A stretch of 64,000 nucleotides of DNA, taken from contig CBDCKA010000002.1 of NCBI GenBank assembly GCA_965218055.1, positions 2,790,001 through 2,854,000 of the forward strand. Direction: 5' to 3'. How positions within the stretch are numbered: position 1 is the stretch's first letter; the number at the start of each line of letters is the position of its first letter. Both the position numbers and the translations under genes were made by a program. Below, piece after piece: positions 41,900-50,153 of this stretch. The notes below the pieces were generated by a model, which saw nothing but the letters and a program-made list of their open reading frames with translations, did not search any database and had not been told where the DNA came from. The DNA comes from CBDBKE01 sp965218055 (GTDB lineage: Bacteria > Acidobacteriota > Terriglobia > JAJPHL01 > JAPKYU01).

Positions 41900-44025
41900 A
41901 ATTGACCCGCCGCTTTCGCTCTCCAATAGGAATAATCGAGGGGCAGATAGTGAGGCTTGAGGTAGACCCGTCGCGGTTCAAGCGACTGCGACCCGTCATA
42001 GGGCAGACAGATCGCTTGACAGTTCGAGAGCAGCGCGAAGTCTCGCGGGTGAAACACGGCCTCGCGTTGCTCCCGAAAAGACTTGGTCGCGCCGATGCTG
42101 CCCCCGCCTCCCCCGGCGCGGCCTGAGAGCGGGGAGACTTCCGCCCGCTTGGAGGTCTCGCTGATCGTGTAGGATCCCTTGATCTTCGCCACCTGCCCGC
42201 ACATTTCGCTGGCAATCTTGGCGCTGGCGTCGTCGCTGAGAGACAGGAAAATCCGGGTGCGGAGCGTCTGCAACAGCGACCGCCAAGCTTCCGAGCTTCC
42301 CAACACGGAGCGTAGCGAGGAAATGGATTGAGTGGCGACAATTGGGATGCAGCGGCATTGCCGGGTCAGCGCAAAGGATTTTTCATCGCCCGATGGATCG
42401 TCCTCGCCCACCGAAGCGAAGGCTTGATATTCGTCACAGATAAAGACGGCGGGCCGGAAATAGACCCCCGGCGACTCCTTCATCTTGGTCGGGCGCATGA
42501 GAAGCGCTTGGAGCCAGGCGTTTTTGAGCATCACGCCCACGGCGCGGGCCAGCGCCGGGTTCGATCCGGCGGGCATGTTCAAGGCCAGCACCTTGCCTTC
42601 TTCGATCAATTCATAGAGCGGGGGCAGGTGTCGTGGCCCGGCGATTCGTTCCTCTTCGACGGAAGGAATCGACGTGGGCGCGGGTTTGTCTCCTTCCCCG
42701 CCGTCCGGCTTCTTGTTCGGCTCCTGGGCTCCCCGCGCCGCCCGCATAGCTACCCTGGCTTGAACTGCAATGGCTTGCGGATCGTCGGGGACTTCCGGCG
42801 GCCCCGGACAAAACACCTTCGCCACATCCGGCATATCGAACATGGCAAGGAATACCGAAACCCCCTCCACAATCGAGGACTTCACTTTGTTGTCCAGCGT
42901 TTGCCAGTCGTTGACAAACCAGCGCTTCACCGCCTCCACCCGTTCTCTCACTTCGTCTCCGGGTCCAGGGTCCCAAACCACCCGGTAGGTCAGCCTGAGT
43001 TCGTCCAGTTTTTTGAGTAGCGAGCGGCTGTAGACGGTTTGCTTTTCCTCCGAGTCCAGCGCGGTATTCCACACCCATTCCGCAAGGCTTATTAGTTCGG
43101 CTTGCAGCACGTCCTTCGACACGAAAACCGTCCCTTTGTTCAACTCGTCGCTCCACGCTTCGGCGTGCTTGATCTTGGCCGCGAAAAGGTCCGGGTCGAT
43201 GGCGCAGCGGTAGACCTGCTGCAACGTCACCCACCGTTCCGGGAATACCCGGTGAAGCTCGATGATCCAGCGGACCAGATTGGTATAGGCTTGCTGCCAG
43301 AACGGTTCCTTGCCCTTGCCGAACAACTGGTTGAGAAGGCTCGAAACGGTGTAGGCCAGCGAGTAGGAATCGAGCCACCAGGCCGAGAGCGGGTTCCATT
43401 GCCAGCGGCCCTTCATCCCCAGCTCGATGTAGTCCTTTCCCCGGCCCGCGTCGATCAGGATTCGGCGGATGTCGTGACAGAAATCTCCCTTGACTTCAAG
43501 CATGAGCGCCGCCGCCCGCATCTGTGGATTCCCTGCTTGCCAGCCGAGAAGCTGCTTGGCGAAGGGGTGCATGCAAGCCGAAGTCTTGCCGGACCCGACG
43601 GCCCCGAAGATCGCCACGCCGGTATACAGCCCGCGCTCCGGGATCGTGAGCCAGGAGGGATTGAAAATCTCGCGCGCTTCGACCGGGTGATGGACCTCCC
43701 CGATCACGATGGCCGGGGCCGTTTGCCGGGTTGAAAGCGGCCAGGTCGGGAGCGCCCCAAAGGGCGCAAAATCCCGCCGCCGCGATTCCAGCCAGACCTT
43801 CCAAACGGACATGAGAATGAGGCCCGCGAGTATGACGGCGACGAAAGGCGAAGCGTAGTACCAGAGCATCACCCAGCCGTAGAAGTTCGGGGTGTGGTAG
43901 TCCATGAGATCGAGCAAGGGACTATCCCCAAGCATGGGGAAGGGACGGCGGACAAAGCTCCACAGGGCGTACCCCAGTCCGCCGAAAAACAGAAGGATGT
44001 GAGGAATGAACCGCCTCCATTTCAT
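41896..44025 (-). CDS. traG: Type IV coupling protein (TraG/VirD4 family)
   Basis: Inner-membrane ATPase that brings the DNA-relaxase complex to the channel. 709 residues. Two N-terminal TM helices (IPHILLFFGGLGYALWSFV, then around 50-72), Walker A IFGAVGSGKTSACMHPFAKQ (in part), and the Walker B region VFICDEYQAFASVG. The later ALTRQCRCIPIVATQSISSL is the typical TraG motif. It follows the palindromic 44.1-kb region, so a new transcript may begin there. Confidence 0.92.
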   Translation of the reverse strand: MKWRRFIPHILLFFGGLGYALWSFVRRPFPMLGDSPLLDLMDYHTPNFYGWVMLWYYASPFVAVILAGLILMSVWKVWLESRRRDFAPFGALPTWPLSTRQTAPAIVIGEVHHPVEAREIFNPSWLTIPERGLYTGVAIFGAVGSGKTSACMHPFAKQLLGWQAGNPQMRAAALMLEVKGDFCHDIRRILIDAGRGKDYIELGMKGRWQWNPLSAWWLDSYSLAYTVSSLLNQLFGKGKEPFWQQAYTNLVRWIIELHRVFPERWVTLQQVYRCAIDPDLFAAKIKHAEAWSDELNKGTVFVSKDVLQAELISLAEWVWNTALDSEEKQTVYSRSLLKKLDELRLTYRVVWDPGPGDEVRERVEAVKRWFVNDWQTLDNKVKSSIVEGVSVFLAMFDMPDVAKVFCPGPPEVPDDPQAIAVQARVAMRAARGAQEPNKKPDGGEGDKPAPTSIPSVEEERIAGPRHLPPLYELIEEGKVLALNMPAGSNPALARAVGVMLKNAWLQALLMRPTKMKESPGVYFRPAVFICDEYQAFASVGEDDPSGDEKSFALTRQCRCIPIVATQSISSLRSVLGSSEAWRSLLQTLRTRIFLSLSDDASAKIASEMCGQVAKIKGSYTISETSKRAEVSPLSGRAGGGGGSIGATKSFREQREAVFHPRDFALLSNCQAICLPYDGSQSLEPRRVYLKPHYLPLDYSYWRAKAAGQL

Positions 44026-44405
44026 AGAGTCCGTTTCCCTTCTTTCATCGCCCCGCCTGGGGGGCTGTTTCGAGCCTTCCCGCAGGGATCAATGAGGACG
44101 ATAGCGACCCCATGGGGCAGCGATAGAGGCGTGGAACAGCGCGCCGCTATCGGGGCCACATGCCCCCCCACTTTTCGTGGGGTCGCTATCGTCCTCCCCG
44201 ATTTTCCTGGATCGGCGCGGGTGAGGCCGATTAGCAGGGGAGAACCACAGCGGAATGAGAGAGATAATGGAAGGCGGTTGTGTTCCACCTGCCGCTAGAT
44301 TTATGTTCCACCTCCCCTTTGTCCCTGTAACACTTAACATGCGGTTCTTTGGAACACGAAAAGACCCCTCAATTTCCTCTCGCCGTTCCGGCCTTCGTGC
44401 TGCTT
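44026..44405. other. Intergenic region with 18-bp inverted repeat: candidate oriT/regulatory site
   Basis: A 380-base gap in an otherwise gapless operon. AGGACGATAGCGACCCCA (44095-44112) and TGGGGTCGCTATCGTCCT (44178-44195) are perfect inverted copies. Between them CGATAG (44120-44125) and CTATCG (44147-44152) form a nested pair, so GCGATAG-like sites occur four times in alternating orientation. The rest of the gap shows no gene. Confidence 0.6.
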
Positions 44406-45350
44406 TCATCCGGTTTCCCTCGCCGCCGCAAACCGGGTGGCCCGCCACGTTCCGTAGTCGTCAATCGAGACCCCTTCCGTCAGCTTCGCTTCGGGGAGAC
44501 TTTGGAGTGCCGCCGACCGTTTCATAGCGCCGCCGAATCCCCCATACTGCGCCAGAAATTGCTCGTCATCGTGGGTCATCGCGTCGTCAATCGCCTTGAT
44601 TTCCTGCTTCACCGTCAGTCCTTCGGCGGGTGTCCCTGGGTCCGCCGCCGCCCACGCCCGGAGCACCCGCGCCGTCCGATCCACGGTTTCATTCTCCGCC
44701 CCGATCCCGATCACCCGGACCTGCCGCCCCTTTTTGCGCAGCGCATCCCAAAGCCGCCCATGCGCGGCTCCCCAGGAGTGCAACTCCCGATCCGTTTGGT
44801 GGCCCGGATCGACGTAGGCGAAGGTGACGGTTCCAGCGTCCCCGGCCAGGGGAAGTTTGAGCGCAAAGTAGCGTTTCTGCGCTCCCACAGCACCGTAGTA
44901 AATCCGTCGCGGAATCAGCCGCCGCGATAGGCCGAGTTTTTCAAAGAACGCGACCTTCTCCGGCTCGGCGGGGAGCCAGTTCATGCCCGGATGCTCCAAT
45001 ACGAAATCCAGCGATAGGAGCCGCCGCATCACCACCGGCGGGCAGGCTTTGCGACGGTGGCGGATGTTCTCGACCTCCAGCGCCCGGTAGATCGGCTTGC
45101 TTGAAATCCGGCAAGTCCGCCCGCCGCCATTGAACGTCACATGATCGCTTTCGACCGCCGCCCGCCGATCAATCAATACCTTCACGAATCGAGAGGCCGT
45201 TATTCTCTGAGCATCGAAGTAATGACAGAACTGCGCCCGCGTGAAGACGCCGCTATGCAGACACACGAGCGCGATCCACTCCGCCTCCGGCCCGGTCCAA
45301 CCGAGCGGTTCCAGTTTTAGTTCCCGCCCCCGCAAGTGCTCGATCATCAT
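44406..45350 (-). CDS. Winged-helix element protein, replication-relaxation-like
   Basis: A 314-residue protein of conjugative elements. N-terminal DNA-binding helix-turn-helix region (IALVCLHSGVFTRAQFCHYF) and a C-terminal half with VTFAYVDPGHQTDRELHSWG, LWDALRKKGRQVRVIGIGAEN. This strand-helix pattern resembles the replication-relaxation family. It overlaps the trbF stop (ATGA). A second, more divergent relative lies at the other end of the cluster. Possibly acts on the palindrome just downstream. Confidence 0.6.
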   Translation of the reverse strand: MMIEHLRGRELKLEPLGWTGPEAEWIALVCLHSGVFTRAQFCHYFDAQRITASRFVKVLIDRRAAVESDHVTFNGGGRTCRISSKPIYRALEVENIRHRRKACPPVVMRRLLSLDFVLEHPGMNWLPAEPEKVAFFEKLGLSRRLIPRRIYYGAVGAQKRYFALKLPLAGDAGTVTFAYVDPGHQTDRELHSWGAAHGRLWDALRKKGRQVRVIGIGAENETVDRTARVLRAWAAADPGTPAEGLTVKQEIKAIDDAMTHDDEQFLAQYGGFGGAMKRSAALQSLPEAKLTEGVSIDDYGTWRATRFAAARETG

Positions 45351-46024
45351 TGCTTCCCGGTAACGATTGCCCGATCCCCTTGCAGATAGCTGATAACGAT
45401 CCCCATAGGGTTGTGGACGATCAGGTCCGGCGGGATCGTATCGAGGAACAGGAATTGCAGCGAGAGGGTCCAGCGCTCCCGGCTGACTTCGTTTGCCATC
45501 ACCATCCGCACCAGGTCAAAATCGGCCGTCGCGCTGTGCGGCTCCTGGGGGTTGGCCTGAATCCGCAAAACGACGCGATCCACTTGCAGTTCATCCCGCG
45601 CCGCTCCCGCCGCGAGAAGGGCGATGTTCTGACTCTCGGCGCGAAACGAGGCGTTGGCGAGTTCGGTGGTCAGGAAGCGCAGACTGCGGGACCAGTTCTC
45701 TTCGACCGTGGCCCGCCGCCGCGAGTAGAAGTCGTAAATAAAGCGATTGAGAAAGTACTTGGTGGTGGGGTCCAGAGGGTCGGCCTGGGCCTCCATCGCC
45801 TCGTAGGCGATGGCCTCGGCCCGGCCTACTTCATCGACCCTCACGACGATGGGACGGGGCGGATCGACCGACACAATGCGAATGACAACGATGATGAGCA
45901 AGAGCAAGCCGATTCCCAACCCGACGGAGAGCACCCGTAGATGACGGTTGGAGTGGATGGCTTCGCCCCATATTTCGGCGTACTCGGCTCCGGCGTCTTT
46001 GACGCTGGTTTCGGTGTCCTTCAT
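45347..46024 (-). CDS. trbF: TrbF/VirB8-like conjugative transfer protein
   Basis: A 225-residue bitopic inner-membrane protein. A short cytosolic N-terminus, TM helix LSVGLGIGLLLLIIVVIRIV (~34-53), then the periplasmic NTF2-like domain with FLNRFIYDFYSRRRATVEENW, FRAES and WTLSLQFLFLDT. The ATG overlaps the trbL stop. It bridges inner-membrane and outer-membrane parts of the channel. Confidence 0.85.
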   Translation of the reverse strand: MKDTETSVKDAGAEYAEIWGEAIHSNRHLRVLSVGLGIGLLLLIIVVIRIVSVDPPRPIVVRVDEVGRAEAIAYEAMEAQADPLDPTTKYFLNRFIYDFYSRRRATVEENWSRSLRFLTTELANASFRAESQNIALLAAGAARDELQVDRVVLRIQANPQEPHSATADFDLVRMVMANEVSRERWTLSLQFLFLDTIPPDLIVHNPMGIVISYLQGDRAIVTGKQ

Positions 46025-47019
46025 TTGATCCCCCCTGCGCCCGCCTTTGCCGCCGCCGCGCCTCCGGTGGCCGCAACCGTTCCCGCCGTGGTCGCCATCC
46101 CCATGAGGCCGCTCCCGGCTGCTCCTGTGCTGGTGACGAGCATCGAAGCGAGCTCCCCGCACTTGAGGCTTGCCAGCATCCCGGCGACAAACAAGGGCAC
46201 GACGGCGATCATCCACAAGCCCACGTCTATGAAGCTCTGCATGTCCAGGTCGGCATTCCCCAAGCTCGTGATGTAGGAGATTCCGACAGCGGAGAAGACC
46301 CGGAGCACCGCTCCGGCGATCACGGCATAAAGCGAGTAGGTAATCATCGCCCGGAACCATCCCCAGAACAGAAACGACAGCGGCTCGAACACCAGAAACG
46401 GAATGAAGATCGGCCCCAAGATGATGAGGATGGCAAGCGCGATCTGCGCCCAGATGACTTGAGCGTAGGTGACGGCGGCCAACAGAAGCAGCATGAGAAC
46501 CACGAACACAAACATTGCAAACCCCGCAACCGCCGTTATCGCGGCATGAATCCCGCCGGTGAGTAGGCCGAGCGTGTTCCCCTGTTGCGCCTGGGCCGCC
46601 TGGTTCGCCGCGAGGGAGCGAATGAGGTTCCCAAGCTCGGTCTGCATCGAATAGACGGCATCGCCGATCAGCAGTTCGTGAAGCCAATTTCCGCCCGCCG
46701 CGATCATCCCTGGGAAGGTGAAAGCCATCCCCGGAATGGTGGTGGTGTAGAACTGCAACATCACCCACGGTATCCACAACCCGATGACGACCCGGATCAG
46801 TTCCCACGGCTGAATGTTCCCGCTAAAGGCGATCTTCAGCCCGTTCAACACCACAACGATGACGGCCAGCCCCCCGAAGAGCGCGTTTCCGGTGGCGAAA
46901 ACCTCCCCACCGGCCGCCGTCGTCAGTCCATCCAGAGCGACATCGAGGAACGACTTGAAATCCCTCAGTTGTTCCGGGGAAAGGTTGGCCGGGATGTTGG
47001 GATCGAGTTGAATCTGCAT
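46021..47019 (-). CDS. trbL: TrbL/VirB6-like polytopic channel protein
   Basis: A 332-residue inner-membrane protein with about six TM helices (e.g. residues ~52-70, 170-190, 200-225, 235-255), of the TrbL/VirB6 family that forms the entry of the DNA channel. Ends in a Gly/Ala-rich cytosolic tail (~300-332). Start ATG at 47019; 12 bases after trbJ. Confidence 0.85.
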   Translation of the reverse strand: MQIQLDPNIPANLSPEQLRDFKSFLDVALDGLTTAAGGEVFATGNALFGGLAVIVVVLNGLKIAFSGNIQPWELIRVVIGLWIPWVMLQFYTTTIPGMAFTFPGMIAAGGNWLHELLIGDAVYSMQTELGNLIRSLAANQAAQAQQGNTLGLLTGGIHAAITAVAGFAMFVFVVLMLLLLAAVTYAQVIWAQIALAILIILGPIFIPFLVFEPLSFLFWGWFRAMITYSLYAVIAGAVLRVFSAVGISYITSLGNADLDMQSFIDVGLWMIAVVPLFVAGMLASLKCGELASMLVTSTGAAGSGLMGMATTAGTVAATGGAAAAKAGAGGIK

Positions 47020-47031
47020 CGGCGAAATGGA

Positions 47032-47946
47032 TTACTGGCCGTTCCCGCCGTAGGCCGGGTGAATCCGAAAGAGCAACCCTTCGCGCATGGAATCGCGGCG
47101 GGCATCGAGCCCGGCCTGTTGCGCCGCGAAGGTGATCTCGGCGCGGCGCTGCGTCTCGATCCATCGAGCCAGCGCCTCCCGCCGGGCGATCTCGCGTTCG
47201 TAATCCTCTGCCGCCTCCTTCGCCGCCTGGAATGCCATCAACTGCGCCATAGCAGCGGTGAGGTTCCCTTGTGTCACCGTCCCGGCCACTTGCGACTGCG
47301 CGAGCGCGGTGTTGGATGTATTGGTGTTGTTTCGTAGTCCTTCGTAGGATTCCACGGCGTCTCGCGCCGCAACCATGAGATTCGCCGCCGCGTCGCTCAT
47401 TGCGTGATCGAGCACCAGGCGCTTGTCGCCTTCCTCCCGTGCCGCGAGATAGCCGCTGGCCGCCTGCGCCGCGATCTCCGGGCGATAGTCGTCGTACAGA
47501 GTGAGGATGTCGCTCTCGGTCACCGTGTCGGCGGCGGTGAGCCGAGAGCGCCAGGATTGGGTAAAGCTCTTGCCGCTTTCGCCCATCTGTTCGACCGAAT
47601 CCGCAAGCTCCGCCGCCACGCCGGTAAAGTCGCTTTTCCACGATAGGCCCACGCCGATAAACTGCGCCGGTGCGGATGCCAATTCAGTGAACGGATCGGT
47701 CAGCGCTCCCACGGCTCCAAGCGCTTGCTCTTTCAGGTGCGACGCCTGATCTATCATCTGGGTGAGTTGGCCGTCAAACGTGATCTTCGCCATGGTGTCT
47801 TTGTAGATTTGGATGCCCTGATTGATGATCATCTGCGCCCGTTGAATGCCCGCCAGGATCGAGCCGAAGACGGCGTAGGCGGGCGTGGTGCTCAGGACGA
47901 TAAAGAGTGGGATAACAACTACTGCGGTCAAGATTCGATGTTTCAT
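47032..47946 (-). CDS. trbJ: TrbJ/VirB5-like pilus-tip protein
   Basis: A 304-residue exported, largely helical protein (signal peptide at residues 1-25). MINQGIQIYKDTMAKITFDGQLTQMID and coiled repeats around 150-260 match P-type TrbJ. It is the minor pilus component proposed to contact recipients. Starts 3 bases after the trbI stop. Confidence 0.82.
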   Translation of the reverse strand: MKHRILTAVVVIPLFIVLSTTPAYAVFGSILAGIQRAQMIINQGIQIYKDTMAKITFDGQLTQMIDQASHLKEQALGAVGALTDPFTELASAPAQFIGVGLSWKSDFTGVAAELADSVEQMGESGKSFTQSWRSRLTAADTVTESDILTLYDDYRPEIAAQAASGYLAAREEGDKRLVLDHAMSDAAANLMVAARDAVESYEGLRNNTNTSNTALAQSQVAGTVTQGNLTAAMAQLMAFQAAKEAAEDYEREIARREALARWIETQRRAEITFAAQQAGLDARRDSMREGLLFRIHPAYGGNGQ

Positions 47947-47949
47947 TTT

Positions 47950-49308
47950 TCAATCTCCTTTTGTGGGCCGGGGCACCAGCACGTCGGAAGTGAACCAGAC
48001 GCGAAGCCGATGCCCGGCGCGAATGGTGATGGTGGGTAAACGATTCAAGAAACGCTGCAAGATTTGGGTGGCGCTTTGTCCGAGTCCCTGCCCGGCACCT
48101 GCCCGGAAGCCCGCCACGCCGCCCTCGTAAGGGTTGCCGCCTTGCGCCGTGAGTCCGCTCAGGACACCGACCGCCCCGACAGCGGCGAACATGGAAAAGT
48201 AGTGGCGGTTGACTTGATCTTTCAAGGCTCCCTCGCCGACTTGATTCAACCCATGAAAGTCGAGCGCCACCCAACGCCCGTCGGGGTAGATCAAGCGGTG
48301 GAAACTCACGGCGAGCCGGGCTTGGTCCTGATTGGATACGGCCTGAGCCGTGCCAATGACCCGCGTACCTCGCGGCACCAAGATGCGCTGCCGGTCTGCC
48401 GAGTAAAACGGCACCGAAACCACGGCGAGGATCGGGCCGGGAAAGTCACCGGAAAGCTGCGTGACCAGCGCCGCTTCTAAAAACGAGCCTTCATGGATGC
48501 GCTCCCAACCAGGGGGATCATCCGGCCCGTCAAGCCGGGCCGGAGAAGAGTAATCCCGCGCCGGTGGGGGGCCCGCTGACGCCGTGGGAACGGCGGGCGT
48601 GGCCGCAGCGGTTGGTGTCCCTCTGAGTGCTTCGATAAACGCTCGGTCCGCCTGGGCCTCCGCCGCTACTTCATCTTCGAGGCCGGTCGTGACCGTCCCA
48701 ATCGTGTCGAGGGCCTGTTCGAGCGCCGCCGCCCCTTCCGCTCTCAGGGCATCGACCGGGCTTGCGGTTTCGGCCCCCTGCCCCTCGGACGACGCCCCCT
48801 CCCTGCCGTCCAGTTGCCGGTAGGTCTGTGCGACCGGCGAACTGCGAAGCGACCGGCTGCGCCGCTCGAGGGCTTCCAGCCGCAAGCGTTCCCGGAGTTC
48901 CCATTCTTCCTCGGTATAGGGTTGCCCGGTGTCGGGACTCGGCCCGGCCAGGAGCATCGCTTCATCGACACTCACCCGGCCAGCGCCGATCCCGCCTCCG
49001 CTGGCCCCCTGTTGTTGTTGCTGCCGTCCCTGCTGCTGCAAAACCCGCTCCGCCGCTTGTCGGCGCGTCTCCGCCCGAAGCGACTCTGCTTCGACCTGCG
49101 CGGCCATCTGATCGGCGAAGCTCCGGGGCGCGGTCTGCTCTGCGCCCGGATCGGGCGAAAGTTCCGCTTCCTCGCCGCCTCCGAAATAAATCCAGTACGT
49201 CAGAAATACGAGGACCAGAATGGTGATGATCCCGACGCCCCATTGAGTGACGATGCCGCCGGGCAGCGATCCCGCCGGTTTGGGGTACAGCCGCCGCCAG
49301 CCGATCAC
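47950..49308 (-). CDS. trbI: TrbI/VirB10-like conjugative transfer protein
   Basis: A 452-residue protein spanning the envelope. GTG start at 49308 overlapping the trbG stop (GTGA); N-terminal TM GVGIITILVLVFLTYWIYF (~26-44), a Gln/Ala-rich periplasmic linker (~60-250), and the C-terminal beta-barrel domain with ILVPRGTRVIGTAQAVSNQDQARLAV and the antenna region VNRHYFSMFAAVGAVGVLSGL. Forms the outer-membrane core with TrbG. Confidence 0.9.
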   Translation of the reverse strand: MIGWRRLYPKPAGSLPGGIVTQWGVGIITILVLVFLTYWIYFGGGEEAELSPDPGAEQTAPRSFADQMAAQVEAESLRAETRRQAAERVLQQQGRQQQQQGASGGGIGAGRVSVDEAMLLAGPSPDTGQPYTEEEWELRERLRLEALERRSRSLRSSPVAQTYRQLDGREGASSEGQGAETASPVDALRAEGAAALEQALDTIGTVTTGLEDEVAAEAQADRAFIEALRGTPTAAATPAVPTASAGPPPARDYSSPARLDGPDDPPGWERIHEGSFLEAALVTQLSGDFPGPILAVVSVPFYSADRQRILVPRGTRVIGTAQAVSNQDQARLAVSFHRLIYPDGRWVALDFHGLNQVGEGALKDQVNRHYFSMFAAVGAVGVLSGLTAQGGNPYEGGVAGFRAGAGQGLGQSATQILQRFLNRLPTITIRAGHRLRVWFTSDVLVPRPTKGD

Positions 49309-50147
49309 GGCCCGATCTCCGGCGCCGTGAAGCGCCATCGGACTTTTTGTTTGCCGATCTGCAACCAGCCGTCACCCAAAACGTGACGGGCAATATACAG
49401 CCCGTCCTCGCCCAGATCGTAGGCCACCAGCGCCGGTTTCCCGTCCTTCTCTTCGTACAGTGCGGGCGACTCCTGGGGGTTGGCGCGAAGGTAGGTAAAC
49501 CGCCCGTCGTGCCACATCCCCTCAACTAGAAACGGCCATTTCTTCGCCTTGTCCTCCAATCGGTAAGGGAACTTGAGGCGCGTGGGATACTCCGCCCGGA
49601 ACGCCTCGGTTTCCCGTGCCGCAAGCGCCGTAACGTCGGCGATGCGTGAATCCGCGTCTACCTGCACGGCCTTGGCCGTCTCAATGGCTGTTTTCGCCAT
49701 CTGCTGATAGGCCGCAACCTGGGAGCGAGCGACAAAGGCCGGTTCGTGCCCGGCCGGTGAGATGCGCGGGTCGGCGTCCGCCTGCGCCTCGATGCGAACC
49801 ACCAGATGCGGCTGGCCCGCACTTCGCTCGGTGACGAGGAATGAATAGATGCGACCGGAGGCGCAAACCAGCGCGACGTTGGTAGTCACGCCCTCGGCGA
49901 TGGGTTTGAGGAAGGCCAGATTAGCGGCCCCGGTCAGGTGCCAGTACTCGGAATCTCCCACCACGAAATCCAGCACGTTTTCCGTCGCGGGAAGCACGAT
50001 GACGGTGGTGTGCCGGGTCTTGGCCCGAATCCGGATGATTTGATCCTGGGCTTCGATGACGCGCAACACCGGCCCGCCGTCCTGAGCGATCAGCGGCAAC
50101 GACGGGGCCAGCAGCGCCGCCATCACGAGTGGAATGATCTTCAACAT
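49305..50147 (-). CDS. trbG: TrbG/VirB9-like conjugative transfer protein
   Basis: A 280-residue periplasmic/outer-membrane-associated protein with signal peptide (residues 1-21). N-terminal domain RHTTVIVLPATENVLDFVVGDSEYWHL and the C-terminal beta sandwich with GRFTYLRANPQESPALY, KPALVAYDL and VLGDGWLQIGKQKV match VirB9/TrbG. A single Cys in the middle (VALVCASG) is not a lipobox. Confidence 0.87.
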   Translation of the reverse strand: MLKIIPLVMAALLAPSLPLIAQDGGPVLRVIEAQDQIIRIRAKTRHTTVIVLPATENVLDFVVGDSEYWHLTGAANLAFLKPIAEGVTTNVALVCASGRIYSFLVTERSAGQPHLVVRIEAQADADPRISPAGHEPAFVARSQVAAYQQMAKTAIETAKAVQVDADSRIADVTALAARETEAFRAEYPTRLKFPYRLEDKAKKWPFLVEGMWHDGRFTYLRANPQESPALYEEKDGKPALVAYDLGEDGLYIARHVLGDGWLQIGKQKVRWRFTAPEIGP

Positions 50148-50153
50148 AATCAG

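Noticed and set aside
45347..46807. Longer version of the trbF gene (486 codons)
   Set aside because: The upstream 260 codons are out-of-frame trbL sequence; the ATG at 46024 overlapping the trbL stop begins the real protein.
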